64,000 bases of DNA, taken from Companilactobacillus kimchii DSM 13961 = JCM 10707 (lineage in GTDB: Bacteria; Bacillota; Bacilli; Lactobacillales; Lactobacillaceae). A program made the translations under genes and the position numbers. Below the pieces are notes generated by a model. It searched no databases. It was not told where the DNA came from and saw only the letters and a program-made list of their open reading frames with translations. Positions 1-8,729 of the stretch are shown piece by piece (positions within the stretch are counted from its first letter, which is position 1; each line of letters begins with the position of its first letter). The DNA lies in assembly GCF_001435445.1 (NCBI RefSeq), contig NZ_AZDH01000018.1, forward strand, positions 62,001 through 126,000, written 5' to 3'.

Positions 1-392
1 AAATTGATCCATTAGGGTTCAGAGATATTTTGACAAAAGTCTACAACGAATATGGTGTACCAATGTTCCCAATTGAAAATGGAATCGGTGTTCGTGAAGA
101 ATTCGATGGCAGTGAAATTGAGGATGATTATCGTATCAAATATCACCGTGACCATATTCAAGCTATGGAAGACGCAATCTTTGAAGACGGCGTTGAAGTT
201 TTAGGATATTTGGGTTGGGGGCTAATTGATATCCCTAGTTCAAGTGGAAATATGGACAAGCGTTACGGAACTGTTTACGTCAACCGTACAAATCACGATC
301 TCAAAGATATGAAACGTGTGCCAAAGAAGAGTTATTGGTGGTTGAAACACGTGATTGAGACTAATGGGGGTGATTTATCAGATTTGAAGTAA
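1..392 (+). CDS. GH1 6-phospho-beta-glucosidase, C-terminal part
   Basis: The reading frame is open from the window edge (codons in phase with base 3), so this is the 3' end of a larger gene. The protein shows the GH1 nucleophile motif IENG followed by IGVREEFDG, then DDYRIKYHRDHIQAMEDAI, GYLGWGLIDI and KRYGTVYV, and ends KKSYWWLKHVIETNGGDL. These are the C-terminal blocks of the 6-phospho-beta-glucosidases (BglA/BglB type), which hydrolyse PTS-imported cellobiose- or arbutin-type phosphates in the cytoplasm. The PTS EIIC gene starts 37 bases downstream, which supports a shared operon. The substrate cannot be told from this fragment. Confidence 0.9.
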   Translation, partial: IDPLGFRDILTKVYNEYGVPMFPIENGIGVREEFDGSEIEDDYRIKYHRDHIQAMEDAIFEDGVEVLGYLGWGLIDIPSSSGNMDKRYGTVYVNRTNHDLKDMKRVPKKSYWWLKHVIETNGGDLSDLK

Positions 393-429
393 GTAACTGA
401 TTTAAAAAAACTTTTTCGGGGGCGAAAGT

Positions 430-1749
430 ATGTCATTACAGAATTCCAAAGCTGCAGATAAGTTTGCGACCTTTGCAGCCAAAATGGGTGCCCAAATTCA
501 TTTACGTTCATTACGTGATGCGTTTGCCACTATCATGCCGCTTTATATCCTTGCTGGATTAGCGGTTCTATTAAATAACACAGTCTTTACTTGGATCTTT
601 AAAGGTAAGACATTATTGCATGTTCAATATTGGGGAACCTTATTGAGTAATGCGACATTAAATATTTCAGGTATTTTAATTGCAGCTATGATTGGTTACT
701 GTTTAGCTAAAAACAGACGTTTCGATAATCCAATTTCTGCTGCATTGGTATCAATGTCTGCTTTAGTAACTATGATGCCAAATACAGTTAAATTAATTCC
801 AGATGGTGCTAAAAAAGCAGTCGATGTTTCAGCTGTTTTGCCATTTACTAACCTAGGTACAGGAGCAATGTTTGCCGGTGTTATCGTTGGTTTGATTGCT
901 ACTGAAGCCTTTGTCAGAATTTCTAGAATTAAAAAATTACAAGTTCACTTAGGTGAAAATGTACCACCAGCTGTTGGTAAATCATTTGATGTTTTGATTC
1001 CTATGATCATCGTCTTATCATGTTCAGCTATTATTTCAGCACTACTTTACAATTTGTCAGGAATGAATTTGATCAACTTGATCACAACATTCATTCAAGA
1101 ACCACTCCGTCATATCGGAACAGGTATCTGGGGAGTTATTATTCTTTACTCACTAGGTAACTTACTCTGGTTATTCGGTATTCACCAATCAGTTATTTAC
1201 AGTTCAATTCTAGAACCACTTTTGATCATCAATATTACACAAAACATTGCCGCATATAATGCCGGTAAAGCAATTCCTAATATTATCAACGTTTCCCAAG
1301 TTCAAACTTACGGTTTGATGGGTGGTTCTGGTTCAACACTTTGTTTACTAGTTGCTACATTCCTAGTTGGACACAGTGCCGTAACTAAGAACGTTGCTAA
1401 ATTATCAATTGCACCTGGATTCTTTAACATCAACGAACCTGTTATCTTCGGTTACCCAATCGTTTATAACATTTCACTAGCTATCCCATTTGTACTTGTA
1501 CCTGTTATGGGTCTTGTAATTAGTTATGTAACAACTGTTTTAGGTTGGATGAGCCCATGTGTTATCCAAGTTCCATGGACTACACCAATTGGATTCAGTG
1601 CTTTCCTAGCTACAGCTGGTGACTGGCGTGCTGTTGTTATTCAATTGATTACCTTTGTATTAGGTGTTCTAGTATACATCCCATTCGTTATGATCAACGA
1701 TAAGGTTCTTTCAAAAGAAAACCAAGGTATGGATGTCAAAGAAGCTTAA
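430..1749 (+). CDS. PTS EIIC component, lactose/cellobiose family
   Basis: This 439-residue integral membrane protein matches the usual length of PTS EIIC proteins of the lactose/cellobiose (CelB) family. It opens with a short cytoplasmic helix (DKFATFAAKMGAQIHL) and then about ten hydrophobic segments. It carries the family-typical stretch GFFNINEPVIFGYPIVYN in the C-terminal half, the loop that contributes to sugar binding. A G-rich Shine-Dalgarno sequence sits just upstream of the ATG. It lies directly behind a GH1 phospho-beta-glucosidase, so it probably imports and phosphorylates a beta-glucoside. No EIIA or EIIB gene is in the window, so these must be supplied from elsewhere. A strong terminator follows. 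Confidence 0.88.
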   Translation: MSLQNSKAADKFATFAAKMGAQIHLRSLRDAFATIMPLYILAGLAVLLNNTVFTWIFKGKTLLHVQYWGTLLSNATLNISGILIAAMIGYCLAKNRRFDNPISAALVSMSALVTMMPNTVKLIPDGAKKAVDVSAVLPFTNLGTGAMFAGVIVGLIATEAFVRISRIKKLQVHLGENVPPAVGKSFDVLIPMIIVLSCSAIISALLYNLSGMNLINLITTFIQEPLRHIGTGIWGVIILYSLGNLLWLFGIHQSVIYSSILEPLLIINITQNIAAYNAGKAIPNIINVSQVQTYGLMGGSGSTLCLLVATFLVGHSAVTKNVAKLSIAPGFFNINEPVIFGYPIVYNISLAIPFVLVPVMGLVISYVTTVLGWMSPCVIQVPWTTPIGFSAFLATAGDWRAVVIQLITFVLGVLVYIPFVMINDKVLSKENQGMDVKEA

Positions 1750-1773
1750 TTAGATGTTTTAATCACTTAACTT

Positions 1774-1811
1774 ATACTCTATGAATTTTTAATTCATAGA
1801 GTATTTTTTTG
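1774..1811 (+). terminator. Rho-independent terminator after PTS EIIC
   Basis: A perfect 12-base inverted repeat (TACTCTATGAAT and its complement) with a short T-rich loop is followed by a run of seven T. It ends the beta-glucoside operon. Confidence 0.9.
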
Positions 1812-2466
1812 TTTAAAAAAGTTAATTAGTTTGGTGGACAATGTGTGAAATTAATATGCCATCTGTAGTAGATATCAAATAATAGATACGTAAAAAGTTA
1901 TTTTCATGATACTAATTATTAAAGAAAGTACGCTTTAAAATTTGAACAAAGTTTTGTATATATAATGAAATCCTCAAACTAATTAATGGTTAATTAAAGC
2001 ATAGAGGTACTTTACTCATATTCTTTGAGGAAATAAACATGAAAACGATAGGCCTGAAATTTATGAAAAAAGTTTGTGATAAATATGTATATATTAGTAA
2101 AAGACTAATATATGTATATTAAAAATTAAAATTCTTAGACTCTAATTAATAAATAATAAGCAACAAACCTTGTTCTAGATAGGAAAGACAGGTGTTTACT
2201 AATTGTGAACACTACCAAAAAGGGTTGATTGTGTTTAAAATATCAATGTGAGTTATGTCACAAAATTCTATTGATTTTTGTAAATGTAACCGTTATCATG
2301 AAAATGAATCGATGGAAAAAGAAGGAGGTTAATGATTATAGACGTTGTTAATAAATAAGGGCTATGAAGAACCTTCTATAAATATTTGAATTATCGCAAA
2401 AGAGTCAAGGTGTTTTTCCCCAGTAGTTTTGGGATAGCATAAGTTGACTTAAGGGGAGGTATCGAG
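1812..2466. other. 655-bp AT-rich intergenic region upstream of OPT transporter
   Basis: There is no long reading frame here. It holds a possible 27-codon ORF (2039-2122, MKTIGLKFMKKVCDK...) behind GAGGA, and a 10-bp perfect inverted repeat ATATATTAGT/ACTAATATAT overlapping its end (about 2088-2113). It also holds an 8-codon ORF at 2332 behind a full GGAGG. Just before the OPT gene, GTCAA (2404-2408) can pair with TTGAC (2444-2448), and TTTTCCCC (2413-2420) could partly pair with the GGGGAGG ribosome binding site. None of these is proven functional. Confidence 0.4.
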
Positions 2467-4380
2467 ATGAAAAAGAGTTTATCTCAGTCTGCTTACGGTG
2501 GCATATCAGGTGAAAAGTATGTACCGTATGTGACTGATAAAAATAATCACGGTGGCAGCTCAGTTGTTATGATCATGGGTGCCATACTAGCAGTTATTTT
2601 TGCCGCTTCAACAGCATATTCAGGTATGAAAGCTGGACTAACCGTTGCAGCGGGTATTCCTGGATCAATTATTGGATCAGGACTTATTGCAGCTTTTGCT
2701 AAAAAGAAAGGCATGCTGGGTAAGAATTTACTCCAAGGAATGTCTAGTGGTGGCGAATCAATCGCTAGTGGGATGATTTATGTTCTACCTGCCATCATTA
2801 TTATTGGTGGTCGTGTCAACTTCATCGCAGGAGTTTTGGTTGGAGCTTTAGCTGTATTGTTTGCAATTGGTACAGCTTCATTAGTTGAAAACTATTTGGT
2901 AGTTGAAGAACACGGAAAATTAGTTTATCCAGAATCTATGGCTATTTCTGAAGCTTTGGTTGCTTCCGAAGCCGGTGGGGATTCCTTGAAATTTATGGGA
3001 ATTGGCTTTGGAATTGGTGGTCTATTGACACTTTTGACAACTCAAGTCTTCGGTTGGGTTAACAGTGTGATCACTTATGTTGGTAATTCTTTCTATCGTT
3101 GGAAGATGTCAACTGAAGTAAATCCGATGCTAGCCGGTATTGGTTTTGTTGTAGGACTAGATGTTGCTTTAACGATGTTTGCTGGTTCAATTTTATCTAA
3201 TTTTGCTATAACGCCGTTAATTGCGAACTTTACTCAAATGGCAACTAACAATGCCAAAGATTGGAACGATGTGACACTTGCCGTAAATCAAATGGGTGTC
3301 GATCAAGTTGCTGGTTCTTATTCGAAATATATCGGTGCAGGTATGATGCTCTGTGGTGGTATTGTCGGAGCTGTTAAATTAATTCCAGTTATCGTTACAT
3401 CTATCAAGAAAACCTTAAATGCTAGAAACAGTGGTAATGATGATCGTAACATGTTAGGTATTTGGTCATTAGTAATTGCTGTTGTTGCAATTCTTGTCGT
3501 TGGTTTCTTTATTTCAGGTAACATCGCTATGGCTATTGTTGGTGGAATTCTTTCTATTATTTTGGCATTACTATTCGTTATTGTATCTGCCAGATTAGCC
3601 GGAACGATTGGTTGTTCAAATGCACCAGTTTCAGGAATGACAATTGCTTCGTTAGTTATCATGACATTAGTCTTCGTTATCTTCGGGTGGAAGAGTAATG
3701 CAGATAACCAGATTCTTTTACTATTTGGTGTCTTCATTGTTACGGCCATTTCTGTTGGTGGTGCTTATATGCAGACTCAAAAAGTTAGTTTCGTCATTGG
3801 TGGCAATAAGAATGAAATGATGAAATACTTCATGATTGCCGCTATGATTGGTGTCATCGTGGTTGTTGGTACTACTGTAATTCTTGAACCTCAATTAAAG
3901 ATTACAGGTTCAAATCCACCATTTGGTATGCCACAAGCTAACTTGATTGCCACTTTGACAACAGGAATCATGTCAGGAAATCTTCCTTGGATCATGATCA
4001 TTATCGGAGTTGTCATGGCTATTGTTTGTTGGATGTTAGGTTTATCAATCATGACAGTTGCTTTAGGATTCTATCTACCAATTTCAACAACTTCAATTAT
4101 CCTAGTTGGTGCCTTGATTAAACTATTAATCGATAAGGTAACAAAGGACAAAGAGTTGAAGGACAGACGTATCCAAAGTGGTGTCAGTTTATCATCAGGA
4201 TTAATTGCCGGTGGTTCAATTATTGGATTGATTGGAATTATCCTACACGTTACAGGAGTACTTGGAGACAAGGCTCCAGCTGGATTTGCTGGTAGTAATG
4301 AAATGGGATTGATTTTGTTGGCAGTCCTAGTTGTTGCTATTATCATTCCATTGTTAAATATCAAAAAGGAAACAAAATAA
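2467..4380 (+). CDS. OPT family oligopeptide transporter
   Basis: This is a 637-residue polytopic membrane protein with about 14-16 hydrophobic segments. The N-terminal block AASTAYSGMKAGLTVAAGIP and the motif GKLVYPESMAISEALVAS are typical of prokaryotic OPT (oligopeptide transporter) proteins, as is the overall length. These carriers couple uptake of small peptides to a cation gradient. GGGGAGG lies eight bases before the ATG. The next genes, 16 and 414 bases on, encode a PqqD-like protein and dipeptidase PepD, so the unit looks like peptide uptake plus cytoplasmic cleavage. No terminator lies between this gene and pepD. The peptide specificity is unknown. Confidence 0.88.
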   Translation: MKKSLSQSAYGGISGEKYVPYVTDKNNHGGSSVVMIMGAILAVIFAASTAYSGMKAGLTVAAGIPGSIIGSGLIAAFAKKKGMLGKNLLQGMSSGGESIASGMIYVLPAIIIIGGRVNFIAGVLVGALAVLFAIGTASLVENYLVVEEHGKLVYPESMAISEALVASEAGGDSLKFMGIGFGIGGLLTLLTTQVFGWVNSVITYVGNSFYRWKMSTEVNPMLAGIGFVVGLDVALTMFAGSILSNFAITPLIANFTQMATNNAKDWNDVTLAVNQMGVDQVAGSYSKYIGAGMMLCGGIVGAVKLIPVIVTSIKKTLNARNSGNDDRNMLGIWSLVIAVVAILVVGFFISGNIAMAIVGGILSIILALLFVIVSARLAGTIGCSNAPVSGMTIASLVIMTLVFVIFGWKSNADNQILLLFGVFIVTAISVGGAYMQTQKVSFVIGGNKNEMMKYFMIAAMIGVIVVVGTTVILEPQLKITGSNPPFGMPQANLIATLTTGIMSGNLPWIMIIIGVVMAIVCWMLGLSIMTVALGFYLPISTTSIILVGALIKLLIDKVTKDKELKDRRIQSGVSLSSGLIAGGSIIGLIGIILHVTGVLGDKAPAGFAGSNEMGLILLAVLVVAIIIPLLNIKKETK

Positions 4381-4396
4381 GTAAGGGGCGATGAAA

Positions 4397-4753
4397 ATGT
4401 CTAAACGTCCAGAGTTAACTGAAGAAGATTTGAAACACATGGTATTTCAGAAAAATCCTGAAGTAACCTATAAGAGAAAAGCAGGGATTATAACAATTGT
4501 TCGGGAACAGAATCATCCGATTCAAAAATTTTTCCGCAAATTACACATGCATATTCCTGAAGAGTCTTATCTAGAAATGGATGAGTATGGCAGCTATGTT
4601 TTCACTAAGGTTAATGGACGTCGTAACGCCTATGAAATTGGTAAAGAACTCGCTGAAAGGTTTCCAGATACCGATAAGTATCGTTACACAAGATTGGTTT
4701 TATTCTTACAGCAAATTGAGAGTGTCGATCACCTAATAGAACGAGTATCATAA
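4397..4753 (+). CDS. PqqD-like small protein, orphan
   Basis: The protein has 118 residues. The C-terminal two thirds (EESYLEMDEYGSYVFTKVNG, then RRNAYEIGKELAERFP) fits the PqqD/RRE winged-helix fold, in which an aromatic-plus-DG/NG turn is followed by a helix like xxEIxxxLxxxF. Known PqqD domains bind precursor peptides and deliver them to radical SAM enzymes, but none is encoded nearby. The first ATG (4391) is only two bases from the GGGG ribosome binding site, while the ATG at 4397 has normal spacing and is chosen. The gene sits between a peptide transporter and a dipeptidase, so a peptide-binding or accessory role is possible but unproven. Confidence 0.7.
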   Translation: MSKRPELTEEDLKHMVFQKNPEVTYKRKAGIITIVREQNHPIQKFFRKLHMHIPEESYLEMDEYGSYVFTKVNGRRNAYEIGKELAERFPDTDKYRYTRLVLFLQQIESVDHLIERVS

Positions 4754-4794
4754 TAATTAAATAATCATAATTTTTATTAATGGGGGATATTAAA

Positions 4795-6222
4795 ATGACA
4801 GATCGTATTGAATTATCAGCATGTACGTCAATCATGGTTGGTAAGAAAGCTTCAATGGATGGAGCAACTTATATTTCAAGAAATGAAGACCGATTGAATG
4901 CTATTTATAGAAAACGTATCATTGTTCAACCAGCTGTTTCTGGACGTGACGAAACTTATGTTTCACCATACAACAAGATGACTGCACCATATCCTACAAG
5001 TGGCTATCGTTATACATCAACACTTGATGCTGACCAAAGTACAGGCCCTAACGAAGAGGATGGTTTCAACGAAAAGAACGTTGGTATGAGTGCTACTGAG
5101 AGTGTTTATGCTAATGAAAAAGTTTTAGCTTTCGATCCATATGTAAAAAATGGACTAGCTGAAGATTCACTAGCAACCTTAGTTTTGCCATACATTAACT
5201 CAGCACGTGATGGAGTTAAATATCTTGGTAGATTAGTTGCTAAATATGGTTCTGCTGAAGGTAATGGACTTCAATTCAACGATAAAGATGAAGTTTGGTA
5301 CATGGAAGTAGTAACAGGACATCAATGGGTTGCCGTACGTATTCCTGATGACTGCTATGCCGTAGCCGCTAACCAAGTAGCCATTCAAGATATCGACTTC
5401 AACGATCCTGACAATTACATGTGGGCCGACGGAATCCAAGAATTTGTTTCAGAACATAATTTGAACCCAGACTTCGATCGTTGGGACTTCAGACATATCT
5501 TTGGAACAGATACCGAGAAGGATCATCATTACAACACACCAAGAGTATGGTTTGCACAACGTTATTTGAATCCATCAATTGAACAAGATCCAGAGTCAGC
5601 TGAGTTACCATTTATCAGAAAAGCCGAAAAGAAGATTGCTGTTGAAGATATTCAATATCTATTGAAGTCACATTACAACGAAACAAAATACGATCCACTA
5701 GGCAGTGGTAGTGAACATGACAAGAAGACATATCGTGCTATTTCACTATCAAGAACAGCAAACTCCCACATTCTTCAAATGAGAGATTCAGACAAGAACG
5801 GAGCAGCCGGAGTAGAATGGACAGGCTTTGGAATTCCAAGCTTCTGCCCACAGGTACCATTCTTCACAAATGCCAATGACATTGATGAATCATACAGCTA
5901 CACACCAGAAAAGATGGATCTAAAGAGTGCATACTGGATGTACGAAGCCTTAGCAATGGTAGTAGAAAGTCACTATAAAGAATTTGTGGAACCAAACTTA
6001 GATTATCAAAAAGCTTTGTCAGAATGGGCAAGAAGAAAGATTGCTGCAGTAGATGAAAAAGCAGTCAAGATGACAGGACAGGCATTGACAGATTATCTAA
6101 CAGAGCAAAACCATGAAATTGTAAAACATTACAATGAAGAGACAATGAAACACCTAGCAGATTTGGTAACACAAGGAACAGAGTTAAGTAAGTTAACATT
6201 CAAGATGGATCCAAATCTTTAG
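4795..6222 (+). CDS. pepD: Dipeptidase PepD, C69 family (copy 1)
   Basis: This is a cytoplasmic dipeptidase of peptidase family C69, an N-terminal nucleophile hydrolase. The conserved start ACTSIMVGKKASMDGATY contains the Cys that becomes the nucleophile, followed by SRNEDR. The blocks NEKNVGMSATES, LPYINSARDGV and RHIFGTD are typical of lactobacillar PepD. The length of 475 residues is normal. An upstream in-frame ATG (4780) overlaps the G-rich ribosome binding site, so the ATG at 4795 is the likelier start. The gene is downstream of the OPT carrier and PqqD-like gene and is followed without a gap by repeat element R1. A close paralogue lies at 9588-11009. Confidence 0.92.
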   Translation: MTDRIELSACTSIMVGKKASMDGATYISRNEDRLNAIYRKRIIVQPAVSGRDETYVSPYNKMTAPYPTSGYRYTSTLDADQSTGPNEEDGFNEKNVGMSATESVYANEKVLAFDPYVKNGLAEDSLATLVLPYINSARDGVKYLGRLVAKYGSAEGNGLQFNDKDEVWYMEVVTGHQWVAVRIPDDCYAVAANQVAIQDIDFNDPDNYMWADGIQEFVSEHNLNPDFDRWDFRHIFGTDTEKDHHYNTPRVWFAQRYLNPSIEQDPESAELPFIRKAEKKIAVEDIQYLLKSHYNETKYDPLGSGSEHDKKTYRAISLSRTANSHILQMRDSDKNGAAGVEWTGFGIPSFCPQVPFFTNANDIDESYSYTPEKMDLKSAYWMYEALAMVVESHYKEFVEPNLDYQKALSEWARRKIAAVDEKAVKMTGQALTDYLTEQNHEIVKHYNEETMKHLADLVTQGTELSKLTFKMDPNL

Positions 6223-6414
6223 AGAGCGGAACAAGGGCGTTTAGCCCACGAGGATTTGCCTAAGTCCTGGAATCGCCCGCGAGTTGTGCGGGCAATTTCA
6301 GGACTGTAGCAAACCGGAATGGGTTGCCCTTGTGGAGCTCGTTTCCACTATCAAACATAGAACAATGGTTATAAAAGAAAGAACCAAATCTATAAAAACA
6401 TAGAACAATGGTTA
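6223..6414 (+). repeat. Structured repeat R1, copy A (after pepD1)
   Basis: The element begins on the base after the pepD stop. Outer pairing is GAGC (6224-6227) with GCTC (6338-6341), then CAAGGGC with GCCCTTG. An inner hairpin AGTCCTG (6263-6269)/CAGGACT (6299-6305) is capped by GCCCGC/GCGGGC. The conserved block GAGGATTTGCCTAAGT precedes the hairpin and GTAGCAAACCGGAA follows it. A short tail, CATAGAACAATGGTTAT, occurs twice. Related copies follow pepD2, a usp gene and pepO3. Stems are kept by compensatory changes, so an RNA-level role such as 3'-UTR processing or stability is inferred. Confidence 0.8.
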
Positions 6415-6554
6415 TTCCCAACAAAGCCAACAATCCCGGACAGAACCAAAAAATTCATAACATATCAAAATCCTTCAATCCAAAATAAAAAACAAATCGT
6501 AAATATAAAAAAGGCTCTGTAAAAGAATAGTCATTCTATACTAAATAACAAAAA

Positions 6555-6593
6555 AACGGCAAATGTTGAACCAAACATTTGTCGCTTTTTTTC
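6555..6593 (+). terminator. Rho-independent terminator
   Basis: The inverted repeat CAAATGTT/AACATTTG is followed by a T run. It ends transcription from pepD1/R1 before the serine dehydratase promoter region. Confidence 0.85.
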
Positions 6594-6683
6594 AGAAAAT
6601 ACAAATCGTAAAAAAATAGTGATGTATTTAACAAATAAAAAATGTAAACTTATAAATAATATAGTTAATCGGGAGTAATTTAT

Positions 6684-7355
6684 ATGAAAGAATTACGTTT
6701 TAAAAGTGTTTTCGACATAATTGGACCAGTTATGGTAGGACCAAGTAGCTCACATACTGCAGGTGCTGCTAGAATTGGGAAAGTTGTCCATGATATTTTT
6801 GGTGAAAAGCCTGATAAAGTAACTATCTACTTATATGAATCCTTTGCCAAAACTTATCGAGGTCATGGAACTGATGTTGCTTTAGTTGGTGGACTTCTAG
6901 GTATGGAACCAGATGACAAAAGATTAGCTGATTCCTTGAAAATAGCTTATGAACAAGGAATCAAAGTTGCTTTCGTACCAAAGAGTGAAAAAGTCGATCA
7001 TCCTAACACTGCCAAAATTAAATTGGTTAAAGGTGATCACGATTTGACCGTGACAGGTGTTTCTATTGGTGGAGGGAATATTCAAATTTCAGAAATCAAC
7101 GGCTTTAAGATGTCACTTAGTTTGGGAACACCGACTTATATTACAGTGCATCAAGATGTTGCAGGGATGATTGCTAAAGTTACGGATATTTTTTCGAACT
7201 TTGATATTAATATCGGAACCATGACGGTTACTCGTGCTTCCAAAGGTGAAAAAGCAATCATGATTATTGAAGTTGATGAACGTCGTCAACGTGATGAAAT
7301 TTTACAGAAATTATGTGCATTGCCAAATGTTGATAATGCTACATATTTTGAATAG
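6684..7355 (+). CDS. sdaAB: L-serine dehydratase, iron-sulfur type, beta subunit
   Basis: The 223-residue beta subunit of the two-subunit, oxygen-sensitive L-serine dehydratase that converts serine to pyruvate and ammonia. The opening FDIIGPVMVGPSSSHTAGA is diagnostic. A C-terminal ACT domain (about residues 150-220, ITVHQDVAGMIAKVTDIFSN) is present, as in Bacillus-type enzymes. GGGAG precedes the ATG by seven bases. The alpha subunit gene follows after 11 bases, forming an operon. A terminator upstream isolates it from pepD1. Confidence 0.96.
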   Translation: MKELRFKSVFDIIGPVMVGPSSSHTAGAARIGKVVHDIFGEKPDKVTIYLYESFAKTYRGHGTDVALVGGLLGMEPDDKRLADSLKIAYEQGIKVAFVPKSEKVDHPNTAKIKLVKGDHDLTVTGVSIGGGNIQISEINGFKMSLSLGTPTYITVHQDVAGMIAKVTDIFSNFDINIGTMTVTRASKGEKAIMIIEVDERRQRDEILQKLCALPNVDNATYFE

Positions 7356-7366
7356 GGGTAACACTG

Positions 7367-8233
7367 ATGTTTTATACAATTAAAGAATTAGTCAAACAAA
7401 GTGCTGATTACGATTCTGTCGCTGACCTAATGGTACAAACAGAAATGGAAAATACTGATCGTAGTAAAGAGTTCATCCGTTCAACGATGGAACGTAATTT
7501 GGAAGTTATGGAAAATTCCATTAAAGAAGGCATTACTGGTGTTAAATCAGTAACTGGACTAACTGGTGGCGATGCTAAAAAGATGAACGCCTATATTGAA
7601 AAAGGAGACTTTTTGAGTGGTGAACCGATTCTGGAAGCTGTTCGAAATGCAGTAGCTGTCAATGAGGTTAATGCCAAAATGGGCTTGATCTGTGCGACAC
7701 CCACTGCTGGTAGTGCTGGCGTTTTAGCCGGTGTTCTAGTAGCGACTAGAGATCGACTTCATTTAACTCGTGACCAACAAGTTGACTTCCTATTTACTGC
7801 TGGAGCTTTTGGCTTAGTGATTGCAAATAATTCATCAATTGCTGGTGCCGAAGGTGGTTGTCAAGCTGAAGTAGGGTCCGCTGCCGCAATGGCTTCAGCA
7901 GCTCTAGTCTGTGCTAAAGGTGGGACAGCCCAAATGGCAGCCGAAGCTATTTCCATTACTTTACAAAATATGATGGGCTTGGTTTGTGACCCTGTGGCCG
8001 GATTAGTAGAAGTACCCTGCGTTAAACGTAATGCCTTAGGAGCATCTCAAGCAATGATTTCAGCTGATATGGCTTTAGCAGGAATCACAAGTGTTATTCC
8101 AACTGATGAAGTAGTTGAAGCTATGCATCAAGTTGGACAAAGGATGCCTTCAATTTTTAAAGAAACCGCTGAAGGTGGTCTAGCAACAACACCAACAGCT
8201 TTGAAGTTGAAAAAAGAAATTTTTGGTGAATAA
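7367..8233 (+). CDS. sdaAA: L-serine dehydratase, iron-sulfur type, alpha subunit
   Basis: The 288-residue catalytic subunit. Conserved blocks are CATPTAGSAGVLAGVL, GAEGGCQAEVGSAAAM and CDPVAGLVEVPCVKRNA, which hold the cysteines that bind the [4Fe-4S] cluster. Together with the beta subunit it degrades L-serine to pyruvate, feeding pyruvate metabolism. The gene is translated from a GGGG site 11 bases after sdaAB. It is followed after 56 bases by an unrelated AT-rich cassette with no clear terminator between. Confidence 0.96.
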   Translation: MFYTIKELVKQSADYDSVADLMVQTEMENTDRSKEFIRSTMERNLEVMENSIKEGITGVKSVTGLTGGDAKKMNAYIEKGDFLSGEPILEAVRNAVAVNEVNAKMGLICATPTAGSAGVLAGVLVATRDRLHLTRDQQVDFLFTAGAFGLVIANNSSIAGAEGGCQAEVGSAAAMASAALVCAKGGTAQMAAEAISITLQNMMGLVCDPVAGLVEVPCVKRNALGASQAMISADMALAGITSVIPTDEVVEAMHQVGQRMPSIFKETAEGGLATTPTALKLKKEIFGE

Positions 8234-8289
8234 AAAAACGTAATTTATTAAGAGTGTACAAAAATCTACTATATTTTAGGAGTTTACTT

Positions 8290-8727
8290 GTGGATAGAAA
8301 TACATATAATAAATTATTTAATCTAGATAAAGTGTTAAATAAGCCTAAAGTGAGATTAGCAAGCGTTAATGAGCAAAAACGCTATCTTGCTCATGGCTTA
8401 TTTGATATAAGAAAAAAATTTACTATTGTTATGAACTGTAAAGGACATAAGAAAAGAAAATTATCCTTAATGATAAATTCTAGCGATGGGAATATGATGA
8501 GATTTGATATTATAGGTAAACCTCACCATGGATACCCAACGCCTCACCTACATATATTTAATGCTGAAAATATTTTTGAGTGCGAGTTTGTTAAAGGAAC
8601 CGAACTTTCATTTCCGCTCAATGAGATTATAAATAATTCCTTGGACTTTCAGAAGGACTTAGAAGTGTTTTTCATTTATAATAAAATCAAATTAGACAAT
8701 GTTGTTTTTGTAAAGGAGGGGAAATAA
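8290..8727 (+). CDS. Hypothetical protein, partner of DUF1828-like gene
   Basis: A soluble protein of about 145 residues that I do not recognise with certainty; it resembles the small proteins (DUF6978-like) often found next to DUF1828 genes. A GTG at 8290 is seven bases behind AGGAG and is preferred to the GTG at 8254, which has no ribosome binding site. Visible features are a basic centre (CKGHKKRKLSLMINSSDGNM) and a His-rich segment KPHHGYPTPHLHIF that could bind metal or form an active site. It ends two bases before the next gene, so the pair is cotranscribed and probably coupled. The DNA is visibly more AT-rich than sdaAA and pepD2 around it. Confidence 0.6.
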   Translation: MDRNTYNKLFNLDKVLNKPKVRLASVNEQKRYLAHGLFDIRKKFTIVMNCKGHKKRKLSLMINSSDGNMMRFDIIGKPHHGYPTPHLHIFNAENIFECEFVKGTELSFPLNEIINNSLDFQKDLEVFFIYNKIKLDNVVFVKEGK

Positions 8728-8729
8728 TA

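Noticed and set aside
3318-3749. Minus-strand 143-codon frame inside the OPT gene
   Set aside because: It is the antisense shadow of a membrane protein gene, with no ribosome binding site and no family pattern.
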